Below, piece by piece: positions 62,086 through 64,000 of a stretch of 64,000 bases of DNA; the stretch's first letter is position 1, and the number at the start of each line of letters is the position of its first letter. The notes beneath the pieces are model-generated. The model did no database searches and was not told the origin of the DNA. It saw only the letters and a program-made list of their open reading frames with translations. Origin of the DNA: Actinomycetospora sp. TBRC 11914. GTDB lineage: Bacteria > Actinomycetota > Actinomycetes > Mycobacteriales > Pseudonocardiaceae. The DNA is taken from assembly GCF_012933465.1 (NCBI RefSeq), contig NZ_JABBND010000009.1, positions 62,001 through 126,000 of the forward strand. The letters are read 5' to 3'. The position numbers were made by a program, and so were the translations under genes.

Positions 62086-64000
62086 GTGAGCGTGCTGGGG
62101 AAGTGGTGGGGGTCCGGACGACGCGCCGAGGACGCCCCGGACGGAGATCTCGAGGACCAGGGCGAGCCGACGACGGGCCCCGCGAGCGGCGGATTCGACC
62201 TCCTGCCGCACGGGTCAGAGGAGGCCTCCCGACGGCGGACCGGCCCCTGGAGCGGACGCTTCCGGGCCGTCCTGACCGGCCAGCGCGACGAGGGTCCCGA
62301 CGACGCCGGGCGCAGCCCGGCCGCCGAGCCGGCAGGCGGTCCCGCCGAGGCTCCCGCGGCTCCGCGCGCCGGGGACCTCCCGCCGCGCTACGACCCGCGC
62401 CAGCCCGCCCACCGGGGCCCGCTGCCGGGGTGGGGCTCGGCGCGCGACGTCGAGCTCGGCCCGCCCCCGCCGCCCGACGCCCCGGTGAACCCGGGCTCGC
62501 CGTCGGGACCCATCCCCGTCATCGGGCGCACCTCCCGGTCGTCGGTGGCGTTCGCCGACGACGCGGCGGCGCCGGACCGCCCCGACCTCGAGGCCTCCAT
62601 CGCGGCCGGCCCGACGATCCCCTCCGCGCCGATCCCGCCGGTCGCCCGCCAGACCCCGCGCCCGGCGCGCCCGACCTCCCCCGCGGGCCCGGCCGGCCAG
62701 GGCCCCGCGAACCGCTCCGCCGGCACGTCCGACGCCTCCGGGCCCGCCGCGCCGGCCTGGTCGCGGTCGAGCCCGACCGGCGGCTTCCGCGCCGTCGTCC
62801 CGCCGTGGCGCCGGCCCGTGGTGCCGCAGTCCGCGGCCGAGCCGCCCACCGCGCAGGCCCGGACCACCGCCGTGGAACGGCCCTCCCCCGAGGACGCGCC
62901 GACCGCGCTCACCGGTCGTCCGAGCGCTCGGTCGGCATCGAACACGGCCACATCGGGTAGGGCGCCCGACATGACCTCGTCCGCTGACCGGCCGACCGAC
63001 GACCACGGGACGTCCACGCCGGACGGTCCCGCGGCCGACTCGTCCCACGAGGCGCCGACGGCGACCACGGCGACCACGGCGGCCGCCGGGCGGCACGCGC
63101 GCTCCGCCACCGCGCTCGGCGCGGTGGAGCCGGTCGCCCCCGTGGCCCCGGTGCGCGCCGCCGACCCGGTGGAGCCGGTTCGCGCGGCCGACCCCGTGGA
63201 GCCGGCGCGCGCGGCCGACCCCGTGGAGCCGGTGCGCGCCGCCGACCCCGTGGAGCCGGTGCGCGCCGCCGACCCCGTGGAGCCGGTGCGCGACCCCGAC
63301 CCGCTGGACCCGTCGACCCCGGCCCCCACCAGCACCTGGGAGCCGTTCCCCCCGGCCTCGTCCGCTCTCTCCCCCGAGCCGGTGGAGGACGCCCCCGTCA
63401 CCGCCGACGAGCCCGCCCCGGCCGCGGAGGACACCCCGGCGGTCGAGGAGCCCGAGGTGGCCACCCCGACCGTCGACGAGACCGGCACCGCCACCCCCGC
63501 CCCCGGCACCCCGCCGGCGTCCACCACGGCGGCGGCGCTCGCCCAGACCGACCCCACACCGAACGCCGACCGGCCGACGCCCAGCCCCGCCACCGAGCCG
63601 ATCGCCTCCGAGCGCGCCCGGCTCGCCCAGGGCCGCCTCGGCATCGACGACGTCACGCCCGAGGTGTCGGGCGGGCGGTTCCCGTCGAAGGCCGTCGTCG
63701 GGGAGGTCGTCCCGGTGCAGGCCACGGTGTGGCGCGAGGGGCACGACGCCGTCGCCGCGACGCTGGTCTACCAGCGCTGCGCCGACGTCGACCACGCCGA
63801 CGCCCAGGCCGTCGCGATCGCGCCCACGGTCGGCGAGGAGCGCACCGTGCGCATGGCCGGCCTCGGGCCGGAGACCGACCGGTTCGCCGCGAGCCTGGTC
63901 GCCGACACCGAGGGCCTCTGGCGCTTCCGGGTGGACGCCTGGAGCGACCCGTGGGCGACGTGGCGCCACGCCGTCGAGGTCAAGGTCGCGGCCGGCCAGG
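62086..64000 (+). CDS. glgE: GlgE-type maltosyltransferase (alpha-1,4-glucan:maltose-1-phosphate), N-terminal part, with long extension (partial)
   Basis: The frame from GTG 62086 is open to the end of the window (638 codons, no stop). From residue about 516 the sequence GRLGIDDVTPEVSGGRFPSK, WREGHDAVAATLVYQ and LWRFRVDAWSDPWATWRHAV is the N-terminal domain of GlgE, which adds maltose from maltose 1-phosphate to alpha-glucan. The first 515 residues have no such domain. They are Pro, Ala, Asp, Glu and Ser-rich, likely disordered, with a 27-base tandem repeat coding AADPVEPVR. GlgE usually begins at the GRL block. The catalytic GH13 part lies beyond the window. Start codon choice is uncertain; a start nearer 63600 is not excluded. 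Confidence 0.8.
   Translation, partial: MSVLGKWWGSGRRAEDAPDGDLEDQGEPTTGPASGGFDLLPHGSEEASRRRTGPWSGRFRAVLTGQRDEGPDDAGRSPAAEPAGGPAEAPAAPRAGDLPPRYDPRQPAHRGPLPGWGSARDVELGPPPPPDAPVNPGSPSGPIPVIGRTSRSSVAFADDAAAPDRPDLEASIAAGPTIPSAPIPPVARQTPRPARPTSPAGPAGQGPANRSAGTSDASGPAAPAWSRSSPTGGFRAVVPPWRRPVVPQSAAEPPTAQARTTAVERPSPEDAPTALTGRPSARSASNTATSGRAPDMTSSADRPTDDHGTSTPDGPAADSSHEAPTATTATTAAAGRHARSATALGAVEPVAPVAPVRAADPVEPVRAADPVEPARAADPVEPVRAADPVEPVRAADPVEPVRDPDPLDPSTPAPTSTWEPFPPASSALSPEPVEDAPVTADEPAPAAEDTPAVEEPEVATPTVDETGTATPAPGTPPASTTAAALAQTDPTPNADRPTPSPATEPIASERARLAQGRLGIDDVTPEVSGGRFPSKAVVGEVVPVQATVWREGHDAVAATLVYQRCADVDHADAQAVAIAPTVGEERTVRMAGLGPETDRFAASLVADTEGLWRFRVDAWSDPWATWRHAVEVKVAAGQ
63151..63312 (+). repeat. 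27-bp tandem repeat coding for VRAADPVEP units
   Basis: Five copies of a 27-base unit (each reading V/A-R-A-A-D-P-V-E-P) run from 63151 to 63285 with very few base differences, followed by a diverged sixth (VRDPDPLDP) to 63312. They are in the GlgE-type frame. Copies 4 and 5 are identical in sequence, indicating recent expansion by slippage or unequal exchange. Confidence 0.9.

Noticed and set aside
62215-63969. Long minus-strand frames opposite the GlgE-type gene
   Set aside because: They are Gly/Arg- or Ser/Gly-rich mirror images of the repeats and have no domain. The plus frame contains the GlgE N-terminal domain.

Overview
The window is a dense, very GC-rich chromosomal segment with strong G/C bias at third codon positions, frequent GTG starts and many 1-4 bp stop/start overlaps. 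It comes from an actinobacterium. The gene order leuB-serA-ilvC-ilvN-ilvB / gatB-gatA-gatC / ligA / mnmA-cysteine desulfurase / etfA-etfB / methyltransferase-GH57-GT4 follows the order I recall from Mycobacterium tuberculosis around Rv2993c-Rv3034c. Gene content (class I LysRS, abundant DUF559-type genes, ilvD and glgE nearby) suggests a Pseudonocardiaceae-like organism (Pseudonocardia or Actinomycetospora type). The genus is an inference.

Layout. 1-1.9 kb: end of an AIM24-family gene and a split transketolase. 1.9-8.2 kb (minus): class I lysyl-tRNA synthetase, FAH-family hydrolase, a membrane protein, leuB and serA. 8.3-9.8 kb: an AbiEi/DUF559-like gene bracketed by palindromic repeats. 9.8-13.5 kb: ilvBNC with a leader peptide and attenuator. 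13.5-20.7 kb: two sugar-dehydrogenase-like lipoproteins, a PH-domain membrane protein, ilvD, a DoxX-like protein and a 2-hydroxyacid dehydrogenase. 20.7-23.2 kb: accessory genes of unknown function. 23.2-31.9 kb: gatCAB, an ACT-domain protein, a BKACE enzyme, ligA and a MetE-like protein. 31.9-35.1 kb: TSUP transporter, a protein usually annotated 3-methyladenine glycosylase, a glycosyltransferase and a Zur-type rpmG-rpmJ pair without cysteines. 35-40.4 kb: PRC-barrel protein, mnmA, cysteine desulfurase, etfBA. 40.4-43.9 kb: amidohydrolase and sodium symporter pair. 44.1-48.8 kb: methyltransferase, GH57 and GT4 genes plus a hexapeptide acyltransferase, resembling the mycobacterial methylglucose lipopolysaccharide locus. 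48.8-56.2 kb: ribokinase, nucleoside hydrolase, MFS exporter, two methyltransferases, enoyl-CoA hydratase, ABC ATPase. 56.3-64 kb: glycogen and alpha-glucan genes glgX, glgP and the start of glgE.

The genes form three main functional groups: branched-chain amino acid synthesis (ilvBNCD, leuB) with serine synthesis; translation quality and decoding (lysS, gatCAB, mnmA with its sulfur donor, zinc-free ribosomal proteins); and alpha-glucan metabolism (GH57/GT4, glgX, glgP, glgE).

The most unusual content is a set of five short palindromic repeat families. Family A has three nested 72-73 bp elements that abut or contain stop codons. Families B and C each bracket a DUF559/AbiEi-like nuclease-related gene. 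Family D has one copy inside a methyltransferase reading frame. Family E supplies the C-terminal tail of a symporter. The pairing of DUF559-type genes with their own palindromes is the best candidate here for an undescribed system. No tRNA, rRNA, CRISPR array, transposase or phage gene was recognised.
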